A stretch of 64,000 nt of DNA, from the NCBI GenBank assembly GCA_964416305.1, contig CAYQDM010000001.1, positions 129,041-193,040 of the forward strand, given 5' to 3'. This stretch comes from Acidaminobacter sp964416305 (GTDB taxonomy: Bacteria > Bacillota > Clostridia > Peptostreptococcales > Acidaminobacteraceae). The notes below the pieces were generated by a model. The model did no database searches. It was not told where the DNA came from and worked only from the letters and a program-made list of their open reading frames with translations. Position numbers and translations under genes: made by a program. Below, in pieces: positions 26,188-33,757 of this stretch; positions within the stretch are counted from its first letter, which is position 1, and every line of letters starts with the position of its first letter.

Positions 26188-26709
26188 TTACTTACCCGAA
26201 ACCCGCTCATAATTCACATACTGATAGACCAGGTCCTCCTGGCTGTAACGCCTTGAGGTCCACACCGGTGCCCAGTCCGGATCCTCATCCAGATTTGGAA
26301 TCAGCGTATCCGCATCAAAGCGCCGAAACACCTTAGTGATAAGTGCAGACCCGCACCATGGCAGGCACTGCCTGGCCAGTTCACCTCCGCCTATCAGAAA
26401 CGGCCTCAGATCACCGCCGCTGTCCGCAACCAGCCCGTCCACCAAGGACTTGAGCGCATCAAGATCATGTACTACCGTCACGCCTTCCCGCCGGTAAGTC
26501 TTTTCCCGGGTGACGACAATATTGACGCGGTTGGGCAGCGGCCGCTGCTCCGGCAGAGACTCGAAGGTCTTACGCCCCATGATGATCAGATTTGATTCCG
26601 TCATCCTGCGGAAGCGTCTGAGGTCAGCGTGAATCTTGAACAGCATATCACCGTCATAGCCAATATTCCAGTCAAGGTCTACCGCAAAAATCATGGTCCA
26701 TGGGATCAT
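26188..26709 (-). CDS. folA: Dihydrofolate reductase
   Basis: NADPH-dependent reduction of dihydrofolate to tetrahydrofolate. The 173 residues show FAVDLDWNIGYDGDMLF (substrate site), the cofactor-binding IIMGRKTFESLP and FLIGGGELARQ. The second proline-rich loop and C-terminal strands are normal. In the usual W(A/G)IG..G..PW region, MLF replaces the common LPW. The ATG at 26709 follows AAAGGTGG and overlaps the transporter stop by 4 nt, indicating translational coupling. Folate supply fits the tetrahydrofolate-dependent hut pathway, but no direct link is shown. Confidence 0.88.
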   Translation of the reverse strand: MIPWTMIFAVDLDWNIGYDGDMLFKIHADLRRFRRMTESNLIIMGRKTFESLPEQRPLPNRVNIVVTREKTYRREGVTVVHDLDALKSLVDGLVADSGGDLRPFLIGGGELARQCLPWCGSALITKVFRRFDADTLIPNLDEDPDWAPVWTSRRYSQEDLVYQYVNYERVSGK

Positions 26710-27578
26710 CTGGATACCACCTTTCCAAAGTCCGGCTTCAATTCTATCAGCATCAGGCTGGCCAGCATCAGCGCCGCCCCGGCATAGCCCCTGAGCGACA
26801 GGATTTCGCCAAGAAAAATATACGCAATGAGCACCGAAAACAGCGGCTCAAAGGTGAAGATCAGACCCGTATGAGTTGCCGTAGTGTATTTTTGCGCCAC
26901 AGTCTGCGTTACAAAGGCAATCGCCGTTGAAAAGACGCTGAGCCCCAGGACGACCATCCAATTGGAGAAGGACACCGGAAGGGTCGGCGTTTCGAGCATA
27001 AAACTGAAGACCACCGCATAAACGCCGACAAAACCCAGCTGAATCACACCCAGTGCGACTGAGTCCACACCCCGGGTCAGCCGTTCCGTCACTAAAATGT
27101 GGACAGCAAACGCGACAGAGCACAGAATGCATAAAATATCTCCAAGATTAAAGGTGAACGTGGTGCCAGCGATCAGGAGCCAAACGCCTGCGAGAGCCAT
27201 CACAATACTCATTACGGTCATCTTGTCCTGCTTGATCTTAAAGACCGCGAAATTGATCATTGGAACGATAATCCCCGCAAGACAGGTCAGAAAGCCGGCA
27301 TTGGACACCGTCGTAAGCCTGACCCCAAACGTCGCGAAAATAAAAACGCAAAAGAGGATGACCGACAGCATAGCAGCACGTTTAACCGTTTTAAGCTCCA
27401 CTGCAGCCAGACGCCTTCGAAATATCACGGTCGTCAGCCCAAAAGCTATGACAAAGCGCAGGGCAATCAGATTAAATTCGTTTAAATCTCCAAGGCCGAC
27501 CTTAGTCAATAAATTGGAGGTCCCCCAGAACAAGACCACCATGATTAAGGCCAAATCCGCCTTTCTTTGAACATTCAT
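26706..27578 (-). CDS. EamA/DMT-family permease
   Basis: Integral membrane protein of 290 residues with ten predicted helices in two EamA repeats. The first opens LALIMVVLFWGTSNLLTK; the second includes TAIAFVTQTVAQKYTTATHT and IFTFEPLFSVLIAYIFLGE, the typical signature. Members export amino acids, metabolites or drugs; the substrate cannot be inferred. The ATG at 27578 with GGGAG 8 nt upstream was preferred over a TTG five codons earlier. It overlaps folA by 4 nt. Confidence 0.85.
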   Translation of the reverse strand: MNVQRKADLALIMVVLFWGTSNLLTKVGLGDLNEFNLIALRFVIAFGLTTVIFRRRLAAVELKTVKRAAMLSVILFCVFIFATFGVRLTTVSNAGFLTCLAGIIVPMINFAVFKIKQDKMTVMSIVMALAGVWLLIAGTTFTFNLGDILCILCSVAFAVHILVTERLTRGVDSVALGVIQLGFVGVYAVVFSFMLETPTLPVSFSNWMVVLGLSVFSTAIAFVTQTVAQKYTTATHTGLIFTFEPLFSVLIAYIFLGEILSLRGYAGAALMLASLMLIELKPDFGKVVSR

Positions 27579-27610
27579 GGAAATCACTCCCAATACCTAT
27601 AACAGCGACC

Positions 27611-27949
27611 CTATTTCAAAATCACCACGGTCACGCCTTCGTTACCGTAAATTCTTCTCTCAAATTTCTCCAAATCCTTGCATACAGCCATTGCCTCTTT
27701 CTTCTTCCACGACCAGGCACTTCCGCCAAACCAAAAGCGCACCAGACCCCGCATCTGATCCTCGTCCAATGTCTTTTGAACCGCGCCTCGTATGGCCCCG
27801 CCTACGCCGCTGGAGCCATAGCCATGAATGACGACCACGGCCTTGGCGCCCTGACGCTTCGCCGTCACAAGGCCATCCTTGAGCCGTCGGACCGCCGTTG
27901 CCACATCCGGCATGCCGCGTTCGAGGTTCAGCTCTGTCACTTTTTGCAT
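27611..27949 (-). CDS. Stand-alone Smr-domain protein
   Basis: A 112-residue protein consisting of one Smr domain, as in the C-terminus of MutS2. Visible are the LNLERGMPDVATAVRRLKDG helix region and the conserved KAVVVIHGYGSSGVGGAIR loop, where HGxG is the diagnostic motif. Smr domains are nucleases or RNA/DNA-binding modules. ATG behind AGGTGAG sets the start. The transporter gene starts 32 nt downstream of its stop, so the gene may head the Smr-DMT-folA-hydrolase transcript. Confidence 0.85.
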   Translation of the reverse strand: MQKVTELNLERGMPDVATAVRRLKDGLVTAKRQGAKAVVVIHGYGSSGVGGAIRGAVQKTLDEDQMRGLVRFWFGGSAWSWKKKEAMAVCKDLEKFERRIYGNEGVTVVILK

Positions 27950-28281
27950 GTAAACTCACCTAACCTTTGAAACGTCCGAAACCTAAGTCACAGTCGCCTA
28001 ATGTGTCATCCAGTTGAAATGCGCTTTCCCATAGTGAAGTGTCATCCAGTAGTGATGCCTTAATTCAATCCACCCAAATCCTCACCAAAAAATGACAAAA
28101 AACGCTTACAACTTTGTAAAACGGGTAATAAGGAATCGAAATGCCGTGGGCGTATGAACGCCAATCCTTTGGCCTCGAGCGCTCCGGCAGTGCCCTTCAA
28201 TTCAGGGCACAACGACAACCCTTCTTCTATCTTACACCTAAAGACCCAGATTTTCCAAAATTATTTGAAAGGATGGTTCAT
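27950..28281. other. Divergent intergenic region
   Basis: Contains a direct repeat GTGTCATCCAGT at 28003-28014 and 28039-28050, and a small hairpin GTGCCC/GGGCAC around 28191-28211. An open frame covers 28141-28281 in phase with the rubrerythrin gene but has no SD and no family resemblance. No riboswitch was recognised. Confidence 0.45.
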
Positions 28282-28776
28282 GTGGCAGTTAGATTTGATG
28301 GTAAACGTCTCTTTAAAACACTCGTCCTCAATGAAGCCAAAGTCGCTGAGTTCTACAATACCCTAGCCTCCGAAATGAAAGAGGGCAAAGGCCGCAGCCT
28401 GTTTGAGCGCATGGCTAAAGAGGAACTGCGCCATGAAAAGATTTATGCAGCGCTTATGGACAAGCTCCCAAATGAAGGCTCTCTCGAACTGGACGAAGAA
28501 GATGCCGAGTACATGAACGCCCTGATCCAGAATAACATGTTCGAAGACGCAGAGGACACCGTCGCCAAGGTACGCGGCAAATATGCCAAAGATGACGCTT
28601 TGACTATCGCTGAAAAAATCGAACGCGACGGACTGATTTTCGTCAGCGATCTCATGCGGCTGTATCCTGAAGTCGCGCCGGACGAAATTAAAGTTGTTTT
28701 GGCCGAGGAGCGCAAGCACCTCAAATCTGTCCTGCAGGCCAGAATGGATTTCGCCGCTGACGTTTTGATGCTCTAA
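28282..28776 (+). CDS. Rubrerythrin-type diiron protein without rubredoxin domain
   Basis: Four-helix ferritin-like protein of 164 residues. Diiron ligands appear in order as Glu in LNEAKVAEFYNTLASE, ExxH in KEELRHEKIY, Glu in IAEKIERDGLIFVSDL, and ExxH in AEERKHLKSV, so the site looks complete. There is no C-terminal CxxC rubredoxin. Such proteins usually reduce peroxide or protect anaerobes against oxygen. The GTG at 28282 with AAAGG 9 nt upstream was preferred. The ATG three codons earlier touches the SD, and the long upstream frame has none. Confidence 0.8.
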   Translation: MAVRFDGKRLFKTLVLNEAKVAEFYNTLASEMKEGKGRSLFERMAKEELRHEKIYAALMDKLPNEGSLELDEEDAEYMNALIQNNMFEDAEDTVAKVRGKYAKDDALTIAEKIERDGLIFVSDLMRLYPEVAPDEIKVVLAEERKHLKSVLQARMDFAADVLML

Positions 28777-28846
28777 TAAGCACGCTTCCTTGAGTGCCTC
28801 TCCGTACCATTCATGATCAAAACAACAACCATATCCTATAAAACCG

Positions 28847-28900
28847 AAAGCCGCTGCCCTTCGCACCCGTTATGGGATTCGAAGCCTCAGCGGCTTTTTT
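28847..28900. terminator. Terminator between convergent genes
   Basis: AAAGCCGCTG (28847-28856) pairs with CAGCGGCTTT, followed by a T run ending at 28900. Inner arms CTTCG and CGAAG extend the structure. Confidence 0.82.
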
Positions 28901-28949
28901 CGTCGTCACTGCCCCAAGGTCAAGCCTATCGCTCACACCCGGCATTAAT

Positions 28950-29885
28950 TTAAAACAGTTTCTTCTTCCACATTACAAATGTCGACAGCACCGCCAAACC
29001 TATAGTCATCATTATAATCACTACAAACGCCCAAGGATTACCCGTAAGCGGCACCGGCACATTCATACCGAAAAAGCTCGCAATCATGGTCGGAATCGCC
29101 ATGACAATGGTAATTGACGTCAACAGTTTCATCACGATATTGAGATTATTTGAGATCACAGATGCGAAAGCGTCCATAGTCCCGCTCAGAATGTTGCTGT
29201 AGATCGTCGCCATTTCAATGGCCTGCTTATTCTCAATGATGACATCCTCGAGAAGATCTTCGTCCTCCGGATATTTCTTGATGGCATCCAGCCGCAGCAT
29301 CCGCTCCAGCACCACCTCGTTGGCCCTGAGTGAAGTCGAAAAATAAACCAGGCTCTTTTCCAGCTCAAGCAGCTGAATCAGCTCCTTGTTCTTCATGGAC
29401 TTGTGCAGCTCCCGCTCAATCTGACTGCTCCTGCGGTCGATCTGCTTCAGGAACATCAGGTAGTAGGACGCGTTTTTATACAGAATCTGCAGAATAAACC
29501 GCGTCTTTTTGAACGTATAAAAACTGCGGATGCTTCCGCCCGCGAAATCCTTGATCAGCGGCACGTCCTGCGTACAGACGGTGATAATCGAATCCCCAGC
29601 CAGGATGATGCCCAGCGGCAGCGTATTGTAGTATTTGTTGTTCTCTGATGGCTCAATCATGGCCACGTCCACCAGAATCAGAGTCGATCCCGGTTCAATC
29701 TCGATCCGTGCCCGCTCCTCTTCGTCCAGCGCCGCCCTAAGGTGCGTTGGGTCCATGTCAGGAAAATTTCTGCAGATGTCCTGCAGTTCCTGCTCCGTGG
29801 GTGCCGTCATATGGATCCAGCAGCCGTCCCCGTTCATCTCAACCGTTTCAAGCTTTTCGCCGATGGTCTTATAAATATGAATCAT
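28950..29885 (-). CDS. corA: CorA-family divalent cation channel
   Basis: Magnesium or cobalt transporter of 311 residues. The large N-terminal cytoplasmic funnel is followed by two C-terminal helices. The pore motif is FFGMNVPVP (GMN) at the end of the first helix, and the short periplasmic loop and basic tail (MWKKKLF) are normal. The periplasmic loop PLTGNPWAF differs from the enteric form but is common in Firmicutes. The ATG at 29885 with AAGGAG 8 nt upstream replaces an ATG 18 codons earlier. It has its own promoter and a long leader (next entry). Confidence 0.9.
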   Translation of the reverse strand: MIHIYKTIGEKLETVEMNGDGCWIHMTAPTEQELQDICRNFPDMDPTHLRAALDEEERARIEIEPGSTLILVDVAMIEPSENNKYYNTLPLGIILAGDSIITVCTQDVPLIKDFAGGSIRSFYTFKKTRFILQILYKNASYYLMFLKQIDRRSSQIERELHKSMKNKELIQLLELEKSLVYFSTSLRANEVVLERMLRLDAIKKYPEDEDLLEDVIIENKQAIEMATIYSNILSGTMDAFASVISNNLNIVMKLLTSITIVMAIPTMIASFFGMNVPVPLTGNPWAFVVIIMMTIGLAVLSTFVMWKKKLF

Positions 29886-30132
29886 CGCATTCGCTCCTTC
29901 TCGGCGTCCTGCACGTGACAAAGACAGGCCCGAGGTCAACCGCGATGCTCTAAGTTGAGATCAGCGTCAACATCCGCCTGGAAATGCCCTGCGCAGAATT
30001 GCCATATGATATTTTGTTTTCAGCATTCTACTCGGTCCAGCGTCCATGACGCTTCACACTCCTTTATGTCTTTTCGAATGAGGTGATGCGGTACTCCTAC
30101 CCTATCGTACCCTTTTAAGGCCAGCAGTTCAA
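29886..30132 (-). promoter_or_regulatory. Promoter and ~210-nt untranslated leader of corA
   Basis: On the minus strand TTGAAC (30127-30132), 17 nt, then TACGAT (30104-30109). Transcription would start near 30098, leaving over 200 nt before the start codon. The leader holds a clear hairpin AGCGTCATGGACGCT and other pairing segments. The magnesium M-box and mini-ykkC consensus stretches were not found. Function as a riboswitch is unproven. Confidence 0.45.
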
Positions 30133-30143
30133 GACATTTTGAA

Positions 30144-30183
30144 AGCCCCTTGGAATAAAGCTTTCCGCTCATTCCAAGGGGCT
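30144..30183 (-). terminator. Hairpin after speD
   Basis: AGCCCCTTGGAAT (30144-30156) pairs perfectly with ATTCCAAGGGGCT (30171-30183), 25 nt past the speD stop. The U-tract is weak (TTTC). Confidence 0.7.
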
Positions 30184-30207
30184 GATTCACTAACGTGAGT
30201 CTAACTT

Positions 30208-31005
30208 CTACAGATAATTCTTCCGGTAATAAATCTCTTCCATTTCATAGCGCAGGCGCTTAGTCACCAAACGGCGCTCTTCAGGGCTGAGATCCAGCTT
30301 TTCCGTTGAAAACAGATAGTTGTCCAGATCAAACTTCCTGAGCAGCATCTTGGTATGGAAGATATTTTCCTGATAGACGTTGGTGTCTATGGCATTATAG
30401 CGATCCAAAACATCCGGCGAGATGTAGTCCTGAATAGAAGTGATCTTGTGATCGATGTAAAACTTCTGACCATTTGTGTCTCTTGTAAACCCGCGAACGC
30501 GATAGTCCAGATTGATGATATCCGAGTCAAAGGACTCAATCAGATAATTGAGCGCCTTAAGCGGCGAAATTTCCCCGCAGGTCGAAACGTCTATGTCCAC
30601 TCGAAAAGTCGATATGCCATCCTGAGGATGACTTTCCGGATAGGTGTGAACGGTGATGTGGCTCTTGTCCAGGTGACCGACGACGGAGTCCTTATACACC
30701 AGCTGCCCTAAATTGCAGGACGCGTCAAGTTCGCTAACCCGAACCGGCGTTTCTGAAATCAGAATGGTGACACTGGCCCCTTCCGGATCATAATCCTGCT
30801 TGGCGATATTCAATATGCAAGCCCCTATCATTTCAGTGACCTCAGTCAAAATATTCGTCAGACGTTTGGCGTTGTATTGTTCATCGATATAATCGATGTA
30901 TTTTTTTTGGTCATCCCTGCTGTGCGTGTAACAAATATCAAAGATGTTGAAGCTCAACGTCTTTGTCAGATTGTTAAACCCATACAGTTTGAGTTTTTCA
31001 TTCAA
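30208..31005 (-). CDS. speD: S-adenosylmethionine decarboxylase proenzyme
   Basis: Pyruvoyl enzyme making decarboxylated SAM for spermidine synthesis. The 265-residue length and the sequence correspond to the long enterobacterial-type SpeD, not the short Bacillus form. Self-cleavage is expected before the Ser in HLDKSHITVHTYPES, generating the pyruvoyl group. FRVDIDVSTCGEISPLKALN contains the other conserved active-site Cys. ATG with GGGGGTCG upstream sets the start. speE is not adjacent. The spermidine/putrescine importer potABCD lies at 60009-63807. Confidence 0.93.
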   Translation of the reverse strand: MNEKLKLYGFNNLTKTLSFNIFDICYTHSRDDQKKYIDYIDEQYNAKRLTNILTEVTEMIGACILNIAKQDYDPEGASVTILISETPVRVSELDASCNLGQLVYKDSVVGHLDKSHITVHTYPESHPQDGISTFRVDIDVSTCGEISPLKALNYLIESFDSDIINLDYRVRGFTRDTNGQKFYIDHKITSIQDYISPDVLDRYNAIDTNVYQENIFHTKMLLRKFDLDNYLFSTEKLDLSPEERRLVTKRLRYEMEEIYYRKNYL

Positions 31006-31044
31006 CGATTCGACCCCCTTCTGTGAAACCTCTTACAATCTCAT

Positions 31045-31073
31045 ATTACATCATAAAAGGACACAAAGATCAA
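31045..31073 (-). promoter_or_regulatory. Promoter of speD
   Basis: Minus-strand TTGATC (31068-31073), 17-nt spacer, TGTAAT (31045-31050). The start codon is about 40 nt downstream. Confidence 0.5.
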
Positions 31074-31115
31074 ATTATTTGTTGAACCTTACAAAAAAAA
31101 CTCACGACCTTAGCC

Positions 31116-31187
31116 AACCTCTCCGTCAACTTCTCCGTCAACTTCTCCGTCAACCGCTCCGGCAACCGCTCCGACAACCGCTCTAAC
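31116..31187. repeat. Six tandem 12-bp repeats
   Basis: Units AACCTCTCCGTC, AACTTCTCCGTC (twice), AACCGCTCCGGC, AACCGCTCCGAC and AACCGCTCTAAC lie just downstream of kynU. The multiple-of-three period gives long open frames in both directions, but there is no SD or start that suggests translation. Confidence 0.85.
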
Positions 31188-31220
31188 CAAACTCAGCAAC
31201 CTCTTCTTGAACCACCCGCT

Positions 31221-32501
31221 TTACGCGACCGTACCCCGCTTGGACGAATAATTTTCATATAATTTTTCATCCATAATCCTGACGAGCGTTTCCACCACCC
31301 TAAAGACTTCCGTAAAGGAGGTGTAAAGCGCAATTGGTGCAAGGCGGATGACATTGGGTGCCCTGAAGTCCGGCATGACCCCGTTGTCTTTGAGGGCTTG
31401 ATTGATCCGTACTGCGTCAGGATGCTCCAGCGCCACATGGCCGCCCCTGCGGTGCGCCTCCCTTGGATTGCCGACACTGAACCCGTAACCGGTAAGTTTA
31501 TCGTCGATCAAAGCCATGAGGTAATCCGTCAGCTTCAGGGACTTTTCACGAATTTTCTCCACACCGACGCTGTTGAAAAGCTCGAGGGACCCTTCCAGCG
31601 GCGCCATGCTGAAAATGTTCTGAGTGCCGGACTGCCACCCCCCTGCATTTCTGACCGGCTCAAACGTATTGAGCAGATCAAACTGCTTGTCCTTGACGTA
31701 ACCCTGCCACCCTGCAAGGCCCGGATGCAGGCCAAAATGCCGCTTGTTTAAATACAGCGCCGCGTTCGAGCCCGGTCCCCCATTCAGATATTTGTAGGTA
31801 CACCAGACCGCGAAGTCCACATCCCACTTTGAGAATTCATGAGGCACCGCGCCAACGCCATGACAGCAGTCAAAACCAATGATGATGCCACGTTCATGGG
31901 CTGCCTGGGTCAATCTCGCCACATCCAGCAGCTGCCCGCTGCGGTACAATACGGAAGGGAACACTGCCATGGCTACATCCTCCGTCATAGCCTCAATCAA
32001 CATGGCCTCATCCAGCGTCCTGCCATCCAGGCTCTTGACTTCCTTAAGGGCCTCCTCAGGAGATAACCCTTTCAGTCTCAGCTGGCTCTCAATGGCGTAT
32101 CGGCTAGTCGGAAAGGTCAAGTCGTCGACCAAAATCTTAAACCGCTCAGCCGATGGTTTATAAAACGTCGCAATCATAGAATGCAGATTCAGCGTCGTAT
32201 TCGACATAATAGTCACTTCTTCCGGCGATGCGCCCACCAAACTTGCCATCAGCGCACCCAGGTGATCCTGATAGAGAAACAGCTGCGGATTAGTCTTCGT
32301 CCAGCAATCAATCCCCATGCGCTTGTAATCCTCCAGAACTCTCAGCAGAGAAGCCTCGGCAGCTTTCGGAAAAAGTCCGAGCGAGTTGCCATCCATATAA
32401 ATAACCTCATCGTTCAGATAAAATTCCTGACGGATCCCTTTCAAAGGATCCACGCCGTCCATCTCAGAAGCAAACTTGACACCTTGTTCGTAGACACCCA
32501 T
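31221..32501 (-). CDS. kynU: Kynureninase
   Basis: PLP enzyme cleaving kynurenine to anthranilate and alanine. The 426-residue protein shows NSLGLFPKAAEASL at the N-terminus, STTLN-like SNTTLNLHSM (phosphate loop), FDCCHGVGAVPHE with the cofactor Asp, the catalytic Lys in WCTYKYLNGGPGSNAAL, and GWQSGTQNIFSMAPLEGSL. The ATG at 32501 has AGAGGTG about 7 nt upstream and was preferred over a GTG three codons earlier. No tryptophan dioxygenase is in the window. A KynB-like hydrolase lies at 4602-5249. A MarR gene sits directly upstream with shared operator-like sites. Confidence 0.93.
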   Translation of the reverse strand: MGVYEQGVKFASEMDGVDPLKGIRQEFYLNDEVIYMDGNSLGLFPKAAEASLLRVLEDYKRMGIDCWTKTNPQLFLYQDHLGALMASLVGASPEEVTIMSNTTLNLHSMIATFYKPSAERFKILVDDLTFPTSRYAIESQLRLKGLSPEEALKEVKSLDGRTLDEAMLIEAMTEDVAMAVFPSVLYRSGQLLDVARLTQAAHERGIIIGFDCCHGVGAVPHEFSKWDVDFAVWCTYKYLNGGPGSNAALYLNKRHFGLHPGLAGWQGYVKDKQFDLLNTFEPVRNAGGWQSGTQNIFSMAPLEGSLELFNSVGVEKIREKSLKLTDYLMALIDDKLTGYGFSVGNPREAHRRGGHVALEHPDAVRINQALKDNGVMPDFRAPNVIRLAPIALYTSFTEVFRVVETLVRIMDEKLYENYSSKRGTVA

Positions 32502-32522
32502 CAACCGCACCTCTTTTAATTT

Positions 32523-32606
32523 TTAGTTTGTACCCTAACTATATTTTAGCATAAAACTCGACATAATCAAGTTTTTTAACACAATTAATTTCGCACCCTA
32601 ATTAAA
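32523..32606. promoter_or_regulatory. kynU promoter with two operator-like sites
   Basis: Minus-strand -35 TTGATT (32565-32570) and -10 TAAAAT (32543-32548) with a 16-nt spacer. TTAGTTTGTACCCTAACTA (32523-32541) overlaps the expected start point. A second site, TTAATT-TCGCACCCT-AATTAA (32585-32605), overlaps the MarR stop codon. Both share a TTnnTTyGyACCC pattern with a site upstream of marR (33160-33182). Confidence 0.5.
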
Positions 32607-33033
32607 CGGTCTTCAACTGCGCATTGATCAGCCTCAGCCACTTCAGCATCAGCCCGAACTCTTCCTCCGGCAGAAGCCTCAGCTCCTCCAGCTCGTAAGC
32701 CATCACGACTTCAAACGCCCGCTCCCGGATCTCCACTCCGGTCTCCGTCAGGCGAATCTTTTTCGATCGCGTGTCCAGTTCATCTGTGGTCCGCTGAATC
32801 CAGCCCTTTTTCTCCATCAGCTGCAGCATCGGCGTCAGCGTCGCCGCGGACAGTGTCAGCTCATCCCCCAGCGCCTTCTGGGTCATTTCCTCCTCAACCC
32901 AGAGCCTCGACACCACCCTGTACTGCGCAAAAGTGATGCCCAGCGGCTCCAGCTGCTTGCTGACTGCTACCTGAATTTTCCTGGCAATTTCAATGAAATT
33001 GAATCCCATCAAATGGTCATATCCCTGTTTCAT
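32602..33033 (-). CDS. MarR-family transcriptional regulator, probable repressor of kynU
   Basis: Winged-helix regulator of 143 residues with the MarR pattern: ITFAQYRVVSRLW, the recognition region MTQKALGDELTLSAATLTPML, and the wing ELDTRSKKIRLTETG. The ATG at 33033 was chosen because MarR proteins begin shortly before a helix like this (NFIEIARKIQVAVSKQ). The frame extends 30 codons further into a region with the repeat TGCCGATGGTCAC. It lies 100 nt upstream of kynU on the same strand, with matching operator-like sites around both promoters. This suggests autoregulation and kynU control, perhaps by kynurenine or anthranilate (inference). Confidence 0.87.
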   Translation of the reverse strand: MKQGYDHLMGFNFIEIARKIQVAVSKQLEPLGITFAQYRVVSRLWVEEEMTQKALGDELTLSAATLTPMLQLMEKKGWIQRTTDELDTRSKKIRLTETGVEIRERAFEVVMAYELEELRLLPEEEFGLMLKWLRLINAQLKTV

Positions 33034-33159
33034 CCAACCACTCACTTTCTGTAATGTTGAGGAACACACGACCATCGGCATCAGCCTTAAAAGCCTTAAA
33101 AACTTTTCTCTGCCGATGGTCACCCGCCCCCACCACGCTCAACCCCAGTTTCTCGATTA

Positions 33160-33182
33160 AATAATTCGTACCCAAAGTAAAT
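33160..33182. promoter_or_regulatory. Operator-like site upstream of marR
   Basis: AATAATTCGTACCCAAAGTA shares TTyGTACCC with the two kynU-region sites. It lies about 130 bp upstream of the MarR start. Confidence 0.4.
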
Positions 33183-33302
33183 CCCGTTGACACTATTCGA
33201 CGCAGAAAACTAAAGTCCTCTTCACTATATGAGTTTTATTTCTACAAAAATTTTATTTTTTATAAAATATTTCAAATCTTTTTGAATTCTCTGGCATTTT
33301 GC

Positions 33303-33331
33303 TTGACACGTCCTCAAGACAAGCCTATAAT
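33303..33331 (+). promoter_or_regulatory. Consensus sigma-A promoter of the T-box leader
   Basis: TTGACA (33303-33308), exactly 17 nt, TATAAT (33326-33331): a full match to consensus, as expected for a gene controlled mainly by a downstream leader. Confidence 0.85.
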
Positions 33332-33379
33332 CACGTCAATGAGTTCAGTTCCGGCTCACAACCATTTAAATTATCATCC

Positions 33380-33685
33380 AAACAGACATTGACGGAGAAA
33401 AGTAATCGCGCCAAGGCCTTTCAGGGAGGGAATGTCCCGGACTGCAAGCGTTCCCAGGATCCCGCGCGGCGAAGTTCTCTCCTGAGTTTTCAAGCTGAAC
33501 CCACCCGCTGTAGGCTTGAACGGTTGTCCCCGTTAAAGGGCAGAGGATCCGGAATCTGAGCCAAGAAGGCTTTTGTTTCCCGTCTTTCTAAAGTGGGCTT
33601 ATGGCCTATTGGGGTGGTACCGCGGAAAAACCTTTCGTCCCTTTGCAGATTTTCAGATTGCAGGGAGAAGGTTTATTTTTTTGTC
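33380..33685 (+). promoter_or_regulatory. T-box leader, phenylalanine-type specifier, controlling paaK-ACT
   Basis: Landmarks of a canonical T-box appear in order: AGTA near the base of stem I, a CAGGGAG bulge region, the specifier loop GCGAAG-TTC-TCTCC (TTC at 33475-33477, a Phe codon), the stem II/III linker with CTGAACCC...TGTAGGCTTGAACGG, and the antiterminator core GGGGTGGTACCGCGG (33611-33625). The UGGU bulge would pair with the ACCA end of a tRNA with an A discriminator. The competing terminator has arms AAACCTT and AAGGTTT (33628-33674) followed by ATTTTTTTG. Uncharged tRNA-Phe should therefore turn on the two genes downstream. The specifier was read by eye. Confidence 0.92.
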
Positions 33686-33757
33686 CTGAAACGAGCAAAG
33701 TCAGTCTGTCTATAGATCACGAAAGCCATCAGACAAAGTACACAGGAGGAATTACTT

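Noticed and set aside
28141..28281. N-terminal extension of the rubrerythrin-like protein from the ATG at 28141
   Set aside because: No SD before it and the extra 47 residues are unlike any rubrerythrin. A GTG at 28282 has an SD at proper spacing.
29886..30110. M-box magnesium riboswitch or ykkC/mini-ykkC motif before corA
   Set aside because: The conserved stretches of these riboswitches were not found on either strand; only generic hairpins were seen.
30944..31186. ORF reading PLRQ repeats over the 12-bp tandem array
   Set aside because: Low-complexity product of a repeat whose period is a multiple of three; no SD, no start at the array and antisense to the speD start.
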